Of a stretch of 64,000 nt of DNA, positions 1 through 11,252 are shown one piece after another; positions within the stretch are counted from its first letter, which is position 1; the number at the start of each line of letters is the position of its first letter. Source of the stretch: Adiantum capillus-veneris. Lineage: Eukaryota; Streptophyta; Polypodiopsida; Polypodiales; Pteridaceae. Where the stretch lies: positions 146,303,350 through 146,367,349 of the forward strand of contig CM043949.1 in assembly GCA_014529385.2 (NCBI GenBank), written 5' to 3'. The translations under genes were made by a program, and so were the position numbers. A model generated the notes under the pieces. That model worked only from the letters and a program-made list of their open reading frames with translations. It did no database searches and was not told the origin of the DNA.

Positions 1-547
1 TGGCCGGAGATTTGTGCAGTGGGTTTTCACAAGAGGGAAGTTACTCCGCTCGTTTGTCAACAAATGCCTTGATTTTTAGAATACTAGAGTCATTGATGTC
101 TCTTTGAGCTTCAGAGATTCTGAGAGTTGACAATATTCTGCTGTATGACTTTATGAAATGAAATTCCAGAATATGAAACTGATTTGTTTTTGACTTGCTT
201 TTAAGTGCAGGAACTGATAGACGAAATGACTGTAACATTTTGGTCTAAATGATCTCGAATAGACATGGTTGCAATAGGGGTTAGTCAATCGGACATCATG
301 AGGTTCTGAGTGGATCTAGATGCGATTACTAACTGCATTGTTGATAAATCATAGTCTAAGATCCGAATGAATGTTGAATGTCATGTGATGTCCTGTGATG
401 TCTAGTGATGTCTTGTGATGTAACTGTTGATTGGTACATGTGCTAGATGTGTGTTCCTAGTGCGTAGGTACTAACAGTTAGTGTCTGCTAAGATAGTTTA
501 TGGCCTTTGTCTGTTTTGTAGGCGTAATTGAGGGCGATTACAATGCT
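1..547 (+). other. Probable 3' internal tail of a truncated LTR retrotransposon
   Basis: No conserved protein is recognisable here. The stretch ends in a purine run followed by an LTR start (see 548-561), so it is most simply the untranslated or decayed 3' internal end of an LTR element whose body lies to the left of the window. A short open reading through the polypurine tract (GDYNASRGGYV) resembles the way plant Gypsy polyproteins sometimes read through the tract. That resemblance is an inference only. Confidence 0.35.
381..420 (+). repeat. 10-bp tandem repeat, four units
   Basis: Four consecutive decamers share the core GTGATG: tcatgtgatg, tcctgtgatg, tctagtgatg, tcttgtgatg. It is a small minisatellite with no assigned function. 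Confidence 0.8.
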
Positions 548-561
548 TCAAGAGGGGGGTA
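548..561 (+). other. Polypurine tract before LTR-1
   Basis: A run of A and G (tcaagagggggg, then ta) lies immediately before TGTCAC, the start of LTR-1. This is the usual site that primes plus-strand DNA synthesis in LTR retrotransposons. It marks LTR-1 as a 3' LTR rather than a 5' LTR. Confidence 0.6.
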
Positions 562-1192
562 TGTCACAAACTGGTACGTGGCGGACACATGCAAACATCC
601 TTTTGCTGGACAGCCCTGGCAGAACATCTGATTGGTTGGTTGCTGCAGAAATTCCGGACGACATGCTGACGTGGCTTGTCCGTAAAATCCGGCGCCATTT
701 GCGGAGATGCTGATGTGGCAGCAGCAATGGCAACTTGCTTTTGCTGGCTGATTTTGGCTACGTTGGAGCTTTATTGAATTGCTTTAGTTTACTAAAGAAA
801 GCTAGAGTTGACTTGCTTTATTTTAGCATAAGAGAAAGAGAGAGAAAGAGCCTTTGCTTTATCTGGGCTTTTGATTTTTAGTTTTTGAAGCTTTTGGGGC
901 TCTGCTTTTAGCATCCCTTTGTAATCTATAAATAAACAGGAAGGCCTCTCACAACTCAGAGCATCTGGACGCAGAGTCTGAGTGTGTTGCTTGCCTGCAC
1001 TCTTGTACTTTGAACACAGATTAATACAAAAAGAAATACCGAAAGGGGCGCCAATCTTTGGGGCCAATATCTCTAGGCAAGGAACTCCCCTGGCCATTGT
1101 CGAATCAATTGTGAATTGTGAACTGTTTTGAAGTGGTTATTTGTGCTGTCACGGTAGATTCTCGACTTGGAGTGTCCAAGTCTGTTATTACA
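562..1192 (+). repeat. LTR-1, long terminal repeat (about 631 bp)
   Basis: It starts TGTCACAAACTGG after a polypurine tract and ends near TTATTACA. A TATA-like motif (ctataaataaac) is at 925-936. A relative in opposite orientation (LTR-2, 3619-8446) shares the block around 1028-1090 (accgaaagg, gccaatcttt, ggaactc) and the block around 1110-1192 (ttttgaag, then cttggagtgtccaag). Unlike LTR-2 it has no TC tract and no LINE, so it serves as an empty-site paralogue. Boundaries are good to a few bases on the left and uncertain on the right. Confidence 0.65.
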
Positions 1193-1253
1193 GGGGTAAT
1201 GAGCTGTCACAAACGAGAGCTTGGAGAGTGAACAATAAGAAAAGTGGAAGCAA

Positions 1254-1514
1254 TTGGGAAACCCCACAAAGGAAAGGGCACTTATCTTGCGCTTCCCCTC
1301 CATGGAAGCGAAGGACTTTTTGATTTGAAAGAGACCAACTCTCAAGAAGATGGACATCTTTCTTGGAGATGACCTCACACTCTCGCAGATTGCTCACATG
1401 TAGGAGGTAATGCAAAATATTAGAGCGGCAAGGGAAAAAGGTAAGATTGCTTTTTATCGAGATGGAAGGGTGGTGATATCGCATGATGGTGTGAGACCTA
1501 TGGGACCACATTGA
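1254..1514 (+). pseudogene. LINE-A ORF1, C-terminal remnant
   Basis: One frame reads GNPTKERALILRFPSMEAK, later MDIFLGDDLTLSQIAHM, then EVMQNIRAAREKGKIAFYRD, broken by a TGA and a TAG. The last part matches the same stretch preserved at the 5' edge of LINE-1 (AHMREVMPEITAAREKGK), which supports it as coding. It probably belongs to the C-terminus of the nucleic-acid-binding ORF1 protein, but no CCHC knuckle or RRM is visible, so that role is inferred from position. It ends TGA at 1512-1514, two bases before the endonuclease ATG at 1517. Confidence 0.5.
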
Positions 1515-1516
1515 AG

Positions 1517-2411
1517 ATGGTAGCATGGAATTGTAATGGGTCACTTCGTCTTGATGTAGGGGCATTTGAGGATAGCTTTATGGGGAGAGACATTGTCTTT
1601 TACTTGAGAGACACACCCGACACCGGTACAGCTGATGCCACATGTGAGTGGATATAGGTGGGAGACAGCTTGTAGAGCAAAGACGAGATCAGAGCTTAGG
1701 GATAGAGGGTCAGGCGGAGTAGGAGTCCTATTCAGAGAGGAGCTACAATTGCTGTGAGATTGAGGCTTGTACAAGTAGATTCTTGTACATTACTATATGT
1801 TACTGCCCCCCCTGGCACATTAGTGTATGTTGCACTTGGAGAACAATCCCCTTTCTTTGTATTAGACAAGGATATATGGGAATTTTCCAGAGATGGTGAC
1901 ATTATTCTCTTGGGGAACTTTAATGCCCGCATGAGAAATTATCAGACAACTTTTTATGATACCTTAGATGAGATACTGAGAGAGCTAGATTTCAGTGATA
2001 TGAAGCTTGTAGACACAAAATGAGTACATTGAGTATGGGAGATATTTGATGGAGATGGGGGCCCACATGGATTGGCCATACTTAATGGCCTACAACAATT
2101 TCTTGGGGCTAGCGCAGTGGACTATGTCCTGACAGAGCCGAGCTTCATCCCTTGCATTCAGGAAATTCACAGTAGGACCCAAACTAGTGGGTGTAGCTGT
2201 GAATCATGCTATCTCAACATTTTTAGTTTCCTTTCAGTACAGTACAGCTCAGGTCTCAGGCATCGGGAGGACACATACCCACTATATGTTTACACCTCAG
2301 ATTGACTCTGTTTATACAGAGGAGATCTATGGTCTTCTATGTACAGCAGCCAAGCTAGGACTCTTAGTGGAGGAGATCTCCACTTTGCTGAGTGAGACAT
2401 TGCATGTTGAA
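1517..2411 (+). pseudogene. LINE-A ORF2, endonuclease part (broken)
   Basis: The ATG at 1517 opens a frame MVAWNCNGSLRLDVGAFEDS, the typical N-terminus of an apurinic-like (exonuclease/endonuclease/phosphatase) LINE endonuclease, which nicks target DNA to prime reverse transcription. Further motifs follow in shifted frames: DIWEFSRDGDIILLGNFNAR at about 1868-1930 (the family has GDFNAR, so the catalytic Asp is Asn here) and AVDYVLTEPSFIPCIQ at about 2115-2160. Several frameshifts and stops make it non-functional. It stops abruptly at about 2411 where LTR-x begins. Its continuation is found inverted at 9207. Confidence 0.8.
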
Positions 2412-2634
2412 TGTAAGGTGCAACGGAAGTGAATGTTGAACTTTGCTCAAGATGAGTGCTCCGAACTGTGCTCAAGGGTTCCTTTTACTTACGGAAGGAA
2501 GAGCCTTCCGTTCCTTTAGTGAGAGAGTGCAAGTGGTCACAAACAAAGTGGGAAACACTGAATGAAGGTGCTGAGATTGAGAGATAGAGAGAGAAGAATA
2601 TGACACCAAAATGTTGTTAAACCCTCCTCCAAAT
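2412..2634 (-). repeat. LTR-x, inverted copy 1
   Basis: This sequence (tgtaaggtgcaacggaagtg onward) is the reverse complement of 9360-9606 with only scattered differences. In its own orientation it ends ...gcaccttaca directly against LINE-A. No primer binding site follows that end, so this edge is the outer edge of a 3' or solo LTR. With its partner it brackets the inverted segment of LINE-A. Confidence 0.7.
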
Positions 2635-3286
2635 GCCCCACTCTCTATGACAAGAGCGGTTTACTATTGATTGCACAAATCTCTACAATGCGATGGACTC
2701 GCAAACGATGTCGACGACGACGAGACGGCGGGCTGAAATCTACGAACCTCATATCTGCTGAATTCTGACTCTATGTTGATGACGATGTCGATGGCGACGA
2801 TGCGACGATGACGAGCTGAAAACGCAGATGTTGAAATCTGCGAATAGTTGGCTGAATCTGCAAACATTGGCTGATCTGACCCTGCGGCGAGGATCTGCTG
2901 CGGGAAGGTGAGATCTTTGAGGTTTGGGGCTGCTCTAGCGGAGTCTAAATGCTAAAAACTGAAAACGTTGATGCAATGCATGGTTCTGTCGTCGGGAATA
3001 TGCAAAACGCTGATGGTAAACTGCAATTGCAAAAACGTTGGGCTGATCTGCTGGAAACTGCTAACGCCAGGCTGATTTGCAATCTGCAAAACACTGGGGC
3101 TGATCTTGATGAAAAATGCTAGCTAAGTTGTTGCAGAAAGCTGCTACCGCCGGCTGATCTGCAACTGCAAAACACAAGGGATGAATCTTGATGAAAAACG
3201 CTAGGCTTGATCTTTGGTCTTTGGCTGAAAACGCTAAGTTGTCCGCCCCGGGGGGGGGGGGGGGGGTGTCTTGCTGAGAAGATGCT
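2635..3286. repeat. Degenerate tandem repeats and a G17 run
   Basis: No gene is seen. Words such as gctgatctg, ctgcaaaac and cttgatgaaaaa(t/c)gct recur, most clearly in two units near 3073-3125 and 3150-3205. An uninterrupted run of 17 G lies at 3250-3266. It is probably an eroded minisatellite from the internal or flanking part of the LTR-x element. Its origin is not established. Confidence 0.55.
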
Positions 3287-3613
3287 ATACATACCAAATA
3301 GAGTAGGAGACAATGGACAACCTTGTTTCACTCCAATAGTGGGAGTCAACTAAGTCTATCCCTTTTGGAGTACATACATGTCCCATCACTGATCTGTAAA
3401 GAGCCATGATTGTCCAAATCAACTCATTGGGCACTCCAATCACGTGTAGTCTGCACATCAATCTGGCTCTGGGCACCATGTCAAATGCTTTGTGAAAATC
3501 CACAAAGCTACAATAGCCTATAGGTCCGTCTCCCATGTGCACTACCCTCCTCGATGATGGCTCTAAGTGTCACAATATGGTCAAGAGTGGAGAAGCCTCT
3601 TCTGAAACCGGTT
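3287..3613 (-). pseudogene. LINE-A reverse transcriptase fragment (inverted)
   Basis: Read on the minus strand it encodes YCSFVDFHKAFDMVPRARLM at about 3465-3525, then GVPNELIWTIMALYRSVMGH, and (frame-shifted) GVKQGCPLSPTLFGMY at about 3290-3340. These correspond to conserved RT motifs of LINE-1 at 5630-5950. It is cut at 3613/3614 by the target duplication of LTR-2, and its upstream continuation is at 8452. It breaks off at about 3287, exactly where the LINE-A piece starting at 9778 picks up. Confidence 0.8.
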
Positions 3614-3701
3614 TGTCCTATTACAGGCTTGGACACTCCAAGCGAGAAATCAATAGCAACATACAAACAAAAACTTCAAAATCACGTAACTTTACAAGAA
3701 C

Positions 3702-3842
<141 letters not shown>

Positions 3843-3856
3843 AATGAAATGAAATG

Positions 3857-4041
3857 TTATATTAACGTCTTCAAAAGGCCAAAGTGACCTATGAGACCAG
3901 AAAGTTACAATGCAGTGTATCTGATACAAAGTCAGATTAACAAAATAAATTAAACTAGGATAACAAAATATAAATACTGTGAGACCCTAAACTAAGTAGT
4001 ACAATGTGAAGACAATATGGGAGGGGAGTAGAGATCCATCT
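3857..4041 (-). other. 3' UTR of LINE-1
   Basis: Non-coding segment between the ORF2 end and the (TTTCA)n tail. The sequence ctggtctcataggtcacttt and ggccttttgaagac is shared with the tail of LINE-A near 17690-17722 (gtctcatagttcatttt, ggccttttgaagac). This marks the conserved 3' end that the LINE's own reverse transcriptase would recognise. Confidence 0.7.
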
Positions 4042-7000
4042 TCATCTGCACTCTGGACGTCGAAAGAGTATGGCTTGAATCCTTTGCTGTAGCCTCCTTC
4101 GAAACTGTGTAGCTCCTCTTCTCCATCGGGGTCGTCTAGATCTCCCTAGCTCCAATGCTCGGTCTATGAGAATGCTAGTAGTGCGGGTAGACCTCTCCAC
4201 CGTTGGCTGCTCCTCTGTCTGTTCTTCTGGGTGTACAATATCTAGTGTAAAGAAATCTGTGATCTGTCTCTGGGGATGTCTCTCTTTAGCTCTCCTCAGT
4301 AAAGTTTCTCTATGCCTGTGTAACTCAAGTAGATATAGCCCAAGACATCTTTGATCCTCATAACTCATGACCCTAGATAGAGGCCCAATACCTTCTCTGA
4401 ATAGACAATGAAAACGGCCTCGTATCTCATAGTACACTGTGCAATGACATATGTAATGTACTTTTGTCTCCGGTTCTAGATGGCATAAGCGGCATATCCT
4501 GCTATCTGCTGGTGTCTCTCTGAATCTGCTAGTCTCAATCTCAAGCTGATGTGAGGACATGCGTATCTGGCCAATGGCACAACGCAAACCATGCGAAAGA
4601 TGCGTGTCCATATAGCTAGGTCGAATCACAAACCCATCCCCCGTGAGGTGGAGAAGATGCTCTCTATAGAAAGCCATCTTCGTGCCCAACTCCTGTAACG
4701 GCTCTATCCATGTCCTCCTCGTGTCCAGCTGGATCAGATCCTAACGAATGAGTCTATATCTCTACCCGTGTCAGAGACCTCAAGGGTGCCTGTAGGGAGT
4801 ATTGAAAAGGAGGCAACTTCTCCATGGTGAAACCATGTGTCTGAAACCATGATGCCATCTGTGCATACCAGCATGATGTATCCCCATTAAGAGCTAATTG
4901 TCTAGAGGACTCTAGAGCCACCCTGGCATATCTGTCTCTGGTAGTATCCCACAGACTGTGAAGAAAGGAGACTGATCTGGTAAGCGCCTCAATCTCCATA
5001 GGGGGGGCAGCTAATTCCGCGTGAATGATATCATGCGGTACGGAAACCTTGGCTCTAATCAGTCGAGAGATCATAGATACTAGGGGCTTCTCCATACGCC
5101 TCCAACCATCCTGGCCTATAGAAGGTCCCCAGACCTGCACCCGATATAACAAAGTAGAGGCAACCAAAGTATCAAAGAGCCATAACTTTGTCCTAGGTTC
5201 TTGGAACTGAACCTGCGAACACATCCTCTCCATTCCTCCTAGAGCGGCCCCAGCTCTAGTTAGTCTAGTCACTGCTGCTCTTCTCAAAGAAAATCTCGGC
5301 CCAGTAAAGATTACCCCCAGGTAGGTGTATGCATCTGTATACTCCACAATCTCCTGACCATATTTGAAAGTAGGTACTGATCTCCTGACCCATTGCGGTG
5401 TGGTGTTAAACACCATAACCTTGGTTTTACCTAGGTTTACACACAGTCCACTATCCTTTGCAAAACTGCGTAGTGCATCCAACTGTCGTTGCATACCTTC
5501 TGGTGAGTCAGATATCAACACAATATCATCAACATATAGCAACAATGGGATCCACGTCCCTGCCAGCTGGGCACCCCTGTCACCCTCTCTGTCAATGTAA
5601 TCGGACGCCTCATCAACATACATACCAAAAAGAGTAGGAGACAATGGGCAGCCCTGTTTCACTCCAATAGTAGAGTGAACTAAATCAGATACCCCTTCCG
5701 GAGTGCGTACATGTCCCACCACTGATTTGTACAAAGCCATAATCCCCCAAATCACCTCTATGGGCACCCCCATCTCCTGCAGCCTGTGCATCAATCGAGC
5801 TCTTGGTACCATGTCAAATGCTTTGCGAAAATCCACAAAGCTACAATAGATCCATCTCCCATGTGCTCTGCCCTCCTCAATGATGGCCCTGAGTGTCAGA
5901 ATATGATCAAGGGTGGAGAAACCCCTCCTGAAGCCGGCCTGACCCTTTGCTCGTACACCCTCGCCCTCTACCCAATTACTGAAGTGTTACTCCAGAATAG
6001 ATGCATACAACCGTGCCAATGTGTGTCCAACCATAATAGTGCGGTAGTTCCCAGGCTCTGTAGGGTCACCAGCCTTGAAGATGGGCACAATATTAGACAA
6101 CCTCCAAGTCTCAGGTAATCCCTCACACATGGCACGATTGAACAACACTGCGAGAACCTCCATCAGCATATTCCTGGCATGTATAAAGTGCTCCGCTACT
6201 AGACCGTGATGATCATATGCCTTCCCGGTCCTCATCCTGTCGATGGCCCTTTGTACCATCTCAGGTGTAAAGAAAGTGCTCGTAGCTGGGCAAGGCTTGG
6301 TAGGGTTTGGAAGGGCTTCCTGTCCAGGAACCGTATATAATGATGTCGCATATTGGCCCCACACATCAGGTGAAGTAATCACTGGTGGAGGGGAGTTCTC
6401 ATGGAAGAGTCGCCATGCCTCTCCTGAGTCCCTACTCAAGAACATCTGATAGAAGTCTCGCTCCATCTGAGCCAAGTAAGCTCGCTTCTTGCGTCGCACA
6501 AGGCGTCGGAAAGCAATCCGAGATTGTCTGTAAGTGATGACTCCTAAAAGAAGATCCCTCTGAAGCTGGGCTCTCATCTCTCTGCACTCCTCATCATACC
6601 AACTATTCTGGGGCATGCTCCCAGAATGTCGTCTCTTGCCCGGATGAGTATGTGGGTATGCCACTGATGCAGCCCCATGCAGTGTCTCAGTCAGTAGAGT
6701 GGTGCACTCCTCCACTGAGAGGCCTGTACCATTTGTGCCAGCTGTGCCTTCCAATAGACAGTCCCAGATCTCCTCTGTATAAACGAAATCAGTCTCTGGT
6801 GTAAATGTATAGCGGGTGTGTGACTTGCCTCCTGATGTCCGGGTTGTACTACACTGAAATTTAACGGACAATGTCAAGAGAGCATGATCTACTGCTATGC
6901 CCACTGGCCTGGCTCCCACAGTGAAATCCTGAATGCAGGGGACAAAGCTCGGTTGTGTCATAACATAATCCATTGTACTGGCCCCATGTCTGTGTGGAAA

Positions 7001-7661
7001 GCATGTGAAACCGGCTGCTTCGGGAAATCGTTGTAAGCCATTAAGTATGGCTAATCCATGTGTAGTCGTCATTTCCAAGAGGTATCTCCCATACTCCGTC
7101 TGCTCTCTGTCATCTGAGCATCTGTCAAGTCCCAACTCACCCACATCCAGCTCTCTAAGCATCTCATCTGAAGTGTCGTAGAAGACTGTCTGCGAGTTGC
7201 CCGTTCGGGCATTGAAGTCCCCTAGGAGAATGATATCACCATCCTTAGAAAACTCCCATATGTCATCATCTAGAATAGAGAAAGGCGACTCCCCTCTGGA
7301 TGCAGCATACACAGAATGTACTGGGAGGAAAGTAACATATGGCAATATATAGGAATCGACTTGTGTCAGCTCTCAGTCTCACCCACATATATCTAGCATG
7401 ATCATCTCTTCGCACAATATGTAGTAATGGTTGTAGTTCCTCTCTGAATAGCATTGCTACTCCTCCTGAACCTCTACTCCCATGCTCAGATCTCGCATTT
7501 GTCCTGTGAGCTGTCTCCCATCTGTATCCCACCACAGGTGGCATTACTTGTCCAGGGGCTTGATGAGTCTCTGAGAAGAATACAATATCCTTGTCTTTGA
7601 AACTGTCCTCAAATGCACCCACGTCCAATCTCATAGACCCATTACAATTCCAGGTAGCCAT
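4042..7661 (-). pseudogene. LINE-1 ORF2: endonuclease, reverse transcriptase, zinc-binding tail
   Basis: The start MATWNCNGS at 7661 is an EEP endonuclease. Catalytic-site motifs are visible: SETH (about 7572), LLGDFNAR (about 7213) and VDHALL (about 6885). The RT spans about 6200-4900, with SFVDFRKAFDMVPRAR at 5800-5845, GVKQGCPLSPTLFGMY at about 5645 and the active site LLLYVDDIVLIS at about 5530. The tail carries CRLC...HYICHC (about 4450-4500), the cysteine/histidine knuckle usual at the end of LINE ORF2. Defects: a frameshift near 7300-7345, a TAA at 5987-5989 (LE*HFSNW, one C-to-T step from CAA), and a frame change between 4754 and 4689. The protein nicks DNA and copies its RNA in place; this copy could not do so without those defects being bypassed. 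Confidence 0.9.
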
Positions 7662-7691
7662 CTTCAGTGTGGTCCCATAGGTCTCGCACCG

Positions 7692-7919
<228 letters not shown>

Positions 7920-8451
7920 AACATGGCAGAGTTCCACGCCCAAAAGCACTGGCCCTAAAGATTGGCGTCCCTTTCGGTATTTCTTTATTATTGCTCACAG
8001 CAAAGTACAACTCTCGTCAGACTCTGCATCCACATGCTTTGCAGAGTGAGGCCCCAGGGACTCATAAACATTACAAGGGATGCCCCAAAGAAGAGCCCCA
8101 TAAGCACTATCCTCAAAAGCATTGAACCTCCAAAAGCTAGCACTAAAGGTGCCAGCACGTTTTGCGGAAGTCCGTATGACTTACCACGTGAACAACGTAA
8201 AACGCGGACATCCATACGGATGCCACGTCATCAGCCTTCACGCAAGTTTCTTTTATTCCTTGTGTCCCTTAGGTGCCAACGGATAGGGTCCCATAAGTTG
8301 GTAGAAACTTAACTTTTAAAATTTGGCCACTCGGCAAGACTTTAAAGTTGGTAAAACTTCTTCCGCGTCTTTCACTAGGGGATATGACCCTTATCTGTTT
8401 GGAGTCCGCCGTCCATCAGGTTATGCCATGTCATCACTTTGTGACATGTCC

Positions 8452-9207
8452 CGCTGCCCGTATGCCCTCACTCTCTGTCCATCTGCTCAACTGTTCTCAA
8501 GAATAGATGCATACAACCGTGCCAATGTGTGTCCAGTCATAATAGTACGGTTTCCAAGCATCGTAGGATCCCTTGAAGATAGGCACAATAGTAGACAGTC
8601 TCCAAGTCTCAGGTAGACTCTCATACATAACAAAATTGAACAAGTTGCAAGAACCTCTATCAGCATATCTCTAGCATGTATAAAGTGCTCTGCTACTATT
8701 AGACCATCATGATCATATACCCCCTCCTTGTCTTCATCCTGTCAATGGCTGTCTTTACCATCTCAATGGTAAAAAAGGTACTCGTAGATGGGCATGGCTC
8801 ACGAGGATCTGGAAGGGGTGTCTGTCCAAGGACCGTATATAAGGATGTTGCATCCTCACCCAACACATCAGGGGAGGTAATCACTGGAGGAGGAGAGTGC
8901 TCATGGAAGAGACATCGTGCCTCTTGAGTCTCTACTCAAGAACAACTAGTATAAATCTCTCTCCATCTGAGTTAGGAACGCTCGCTTCTTCCGTCGCACA
9001 AGGCGCTGGAAGGCTATTTGAGACTGTTTATGATTGATGACCCCTAGGAGAAAATCCCTCTCGAGTTGTGCTCTCGTCTCTCTGTATTCCTTGTCATACC
9101 AAGTGTTATGAGGCATGCTCCCAAGATGGCGTCTCTGCTCAAGTTGAGTGTGGATATGCCTCTGCTGCTGCAGTGTCACGTGCACATCTAACCCTATGTG
9201 CATGTGG
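8452..9207 (-). pseudogene. LINE-A endonuclease-RT linker and RT start (inverted)
   Basis: Minus-strand translation gives MPHNTWYDKEYRETRAQLER, then FLLGVINHKQSQIAFQRLVR, MITSPDVLGEDATSLYTV and STFFTIEMVKTAIDRMKT. Each matches LINE-1 ORF2 between 6690 and 6190. The left part (8452-8700) corresponds to the RT segment ending with the cgcatac/atagatgcatac region. Frameshifts separate the blocks. The piece begins at 9207 where LINE-A 1517-2411 left off. It ends at the tgtcc target duplication of LTR-2, and 3287-3613 continues it. Confidence 0.85.
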
Positions 9208-9359
9208 ACAAGCTACTTCATGACAAGGGTTCAAACAGTCTAACCTAGCAAGTGTTCTGGCACCTTTGTGAGTCTATTCGCAGACCGTTCATGCCCAGGC
9301 ACTTACAGTAGATGCATATCCTCTGGTTGCACACAGCATGATCATCATCATTCACATCC
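9208..9359. other. Short unassigned spacer
   Basis: About 150 bp between the inverted LINE-A piece and LTR-x. I see no coding or repeat signal, apart from ccgctgcaccttacattggta near its right edge, which repeats at the end of LTR-x. Confidence 0.4.
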
Positions 9360-9606
9360 GCTGCACCTTACATTGGTAGGGGCCTTCGGAGGAGGGTTTG
9401 ACAACTTTAGTGTCGTATTCTTCTCTCTCTATCTCTCAGTCTCAGCACCTTCATTCACAGTGTTTCTCACTTTGTTTGTGACCACTTGCACTCTCTCACT
9501 AAAGGAACGGAAGGCTCTTCCTTCCGTAAGTAAAAGGAACCCTAGAGTACAGTTCGGAGCACTCATCTTGAGCAAAGTTCAACATTCACTTCCGCTGCAC
9601 CTTACA
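9360..9606 (+). repeat. LTR-x, copy 2 (5' LTR remnant)
   Basis: Nearly the same sequence as 2412-2634 in opposite orientation, ending gcaccttaca. It is followed at once by a primer binding site, so it acts as a 5' LTR. The start is uncertain because the end-sequence ctgcaccttacattggta also occurs at about 9370-9390. Confidence 0.65.
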
Positions 9607-9619
9607 TTGGTATCAGAGC
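9607..9619 (+). other. Primer binding site (initiator tRNA-Met type)
   Basis: TTGGTATCAGAGC follows the LTR-x end TTACA. It is the standard plant retrotransposon minus-strand primer site, complementary to the 3' end of initiator methionine tRNA. Only about 160 bp of the element's leader remains before LINE-A resumes. Confidence 0.85.
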
Positions 9620-9777
9620 ACATACCTATTTTCCCTATTTTAGCCATTTTTCACTTATTATTAATAAGTGACTTTGTTGGGAAACTGGGTAGGGCAATTT
9701 GACCAAGCATGTATATAAGAAAGCTATCGCTAGCACTTTCTGGCAGAAGAGGCAGCAGGGACCAAACATCCAACAGT

Positions 9778-10641
9778 TAGATGAGGTTTCGGATTACATT
9801 GATGACAGAGGTGCCCAGCTAGCAGGGACATGGACTTCATTGTATGTATATGCTGATGGTATTTTGTTGATCTCTGAATCACCGGAGGGTATGCAGTGAC
9901 ATTTGGATGTAGATTTGCGGAGGATAGTGGATTGTTTGCGAACCTTGGTAAAACCAAGGTTATGGTGTTTAACACCTGTCTTCAATGGCCAAGTTTTTCT
10001 TTGAAGAGAGCAACAGAGACTAGACTGACCAGAGCGTATGCGGCCTTGGGAGGATGTGTTCGCAAGTTCAATTCCAAGAACTCTGAACAAAACTTTGGCT
10101 CTTTGATACCTTGGTAGTTTCAGCTATGCTCTATGGGGTTCAGGTTTGGGAACCCTCTGTGGGTGAGGATGGGTAGAGAGTCATGGAGAGGCCTTTGGTA
10201 TTTATGATTTCCCGATTGATTAGAGCCAAGGCATGCGTGCCACACGAGATCATTAGAGCGGAGTTAGTAGCCCCTCCTATGGAGATAGAGGCGCTTACGA
10301 GATCAGTCTCCTTCATGCACATCCTATGGGTCTGACATGCGAGATTGGCCCTTGAGTCCTCCAAACAGTTAGCATTACAAGGGGACACATCATGCTGGTA
10401 TGCACAGATGTTAGCATGGTTCTAGATACATGGCTTCAACATGGAAAGCGTACCACCCTTTCAGTACTCCCTTGATGCACCATCGCTTTCTTTTATTCGG
10501 ATGGAGATTACTAGACTCATTCACCAGGACCAGACCTAGTTGGACACCAGAGGACATGGATAGAGCCGGCACAAGAGTTGGATGGCTTTCTATGGAGAGT
10601 ATCTTCTCCCACTCGTTTGACCTAGCTATATAGATACACGT
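9778..10641 (+). pseudogene. LINE-A reverse transcriptase, C-terminal half (broken)
   Basis: It reads VSDYIDDRGAQLAGTWTS, then LYVYADGILLISESPEGMQ. The RT active site YVDD of LINE-1 has become YADG. Later blocks FAEDSGLFANLGKTKVMVFN and LTRAYAALGG (shifted frames) follow the same order as LINE-1 down to about 4640. It breaks in ctatatagatacacgt, where the ACGT target duplication of Gypsy-1 lies. It resumes at 17056. Confidence 0.85.
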
Positions 10642-11174
10642 TGGTGCAGCCAAAGTTGGTCCGAGCTAGGAGATGGTCTATGCCAGGCAGAGGCAGCAGG
10701 CAAGTGCAGTGCAGAAGGCTAGGGCAGGTGCCAAGGACCTAGGCAGCCAAGAGGTAGCGGAAGTGTATGCTCCATGCGGATTTTTAGGCCAAAAGAGCTG
10801 CTGTATGGTCCAGATGGGATAGCGGATGAAGATGTCCGAAGGGCCCTATCAGTGTCCTAAAATGTAGTGTTCAGTGTGCTCTAGAAGCCGGTCCAGACGG
10901 CTCGACAAATGGAGCCCCGGTGTTTTGTGTGAGAGAGTGAGATTGAGCGGTTGTGTGTGCGTGTAAGGGTGAAGACAGGCCGTGGTAGCAGGTGTGCGTT
11001 GTGTGGTGGATTTGTGGAGTGTGTGAGCAGTGGAAATTGAGCAGACAGTGGTTTGCTAGTGTAAAGTGTTTCTTTGAAGGTGTTTTCTGAGAGGATAGGG
11101 GTGCTGTGGATACCCTGAGCTATAGAGAGGCCCTTGTGTTTGTGCCGCGCGTGTTCCCCCATTCCCCCTCTCCA
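10642..11174 (+). repeat. Gypsy-1 5' LTR
   Basis: 533 bp, TGGTGCAGCC...CCCTCTCCA. It matches 16519-17051 base for base apart from about nine substitutions, seven of them transitions. Confidence 0.95.
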
Positions 11175-11179
11175 TCTTC

Positions 11180-11192
11180 TGGTGCCCCCACG
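11180..11192 (+). other. Candidate primer binding site of Gypsy-1
   Basis: TGGTGCCCCCACG begins five bases after the 5' LTR. It has the TGG start expected of a tRNA 3'-end complement, but I cannot name the tRNA. The following ccccc-acg-ggggg also forms a small hairpin. Confidence 0.4.
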
Positions 11193-11252
11193 GGGGAGCA
11201 CATTGATTGCTCCTAGTTCATCGAAAAGAACCGGTTTTTCGCGTTGGAAGTC

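Noticed and set aside
381-420. Four evenly spaced 10-bp repeats as a CRISPR-like array
   Set aside because: Units are contiguous with no spacers, in a plant nuclear context.
10881-11201. Minus-strand open frame across the Gypsy-1 5' LTR (and its twin at 16758-17063)
   Set aside because: Present in both LTRs because they are copies; no homology, antisense to the element.
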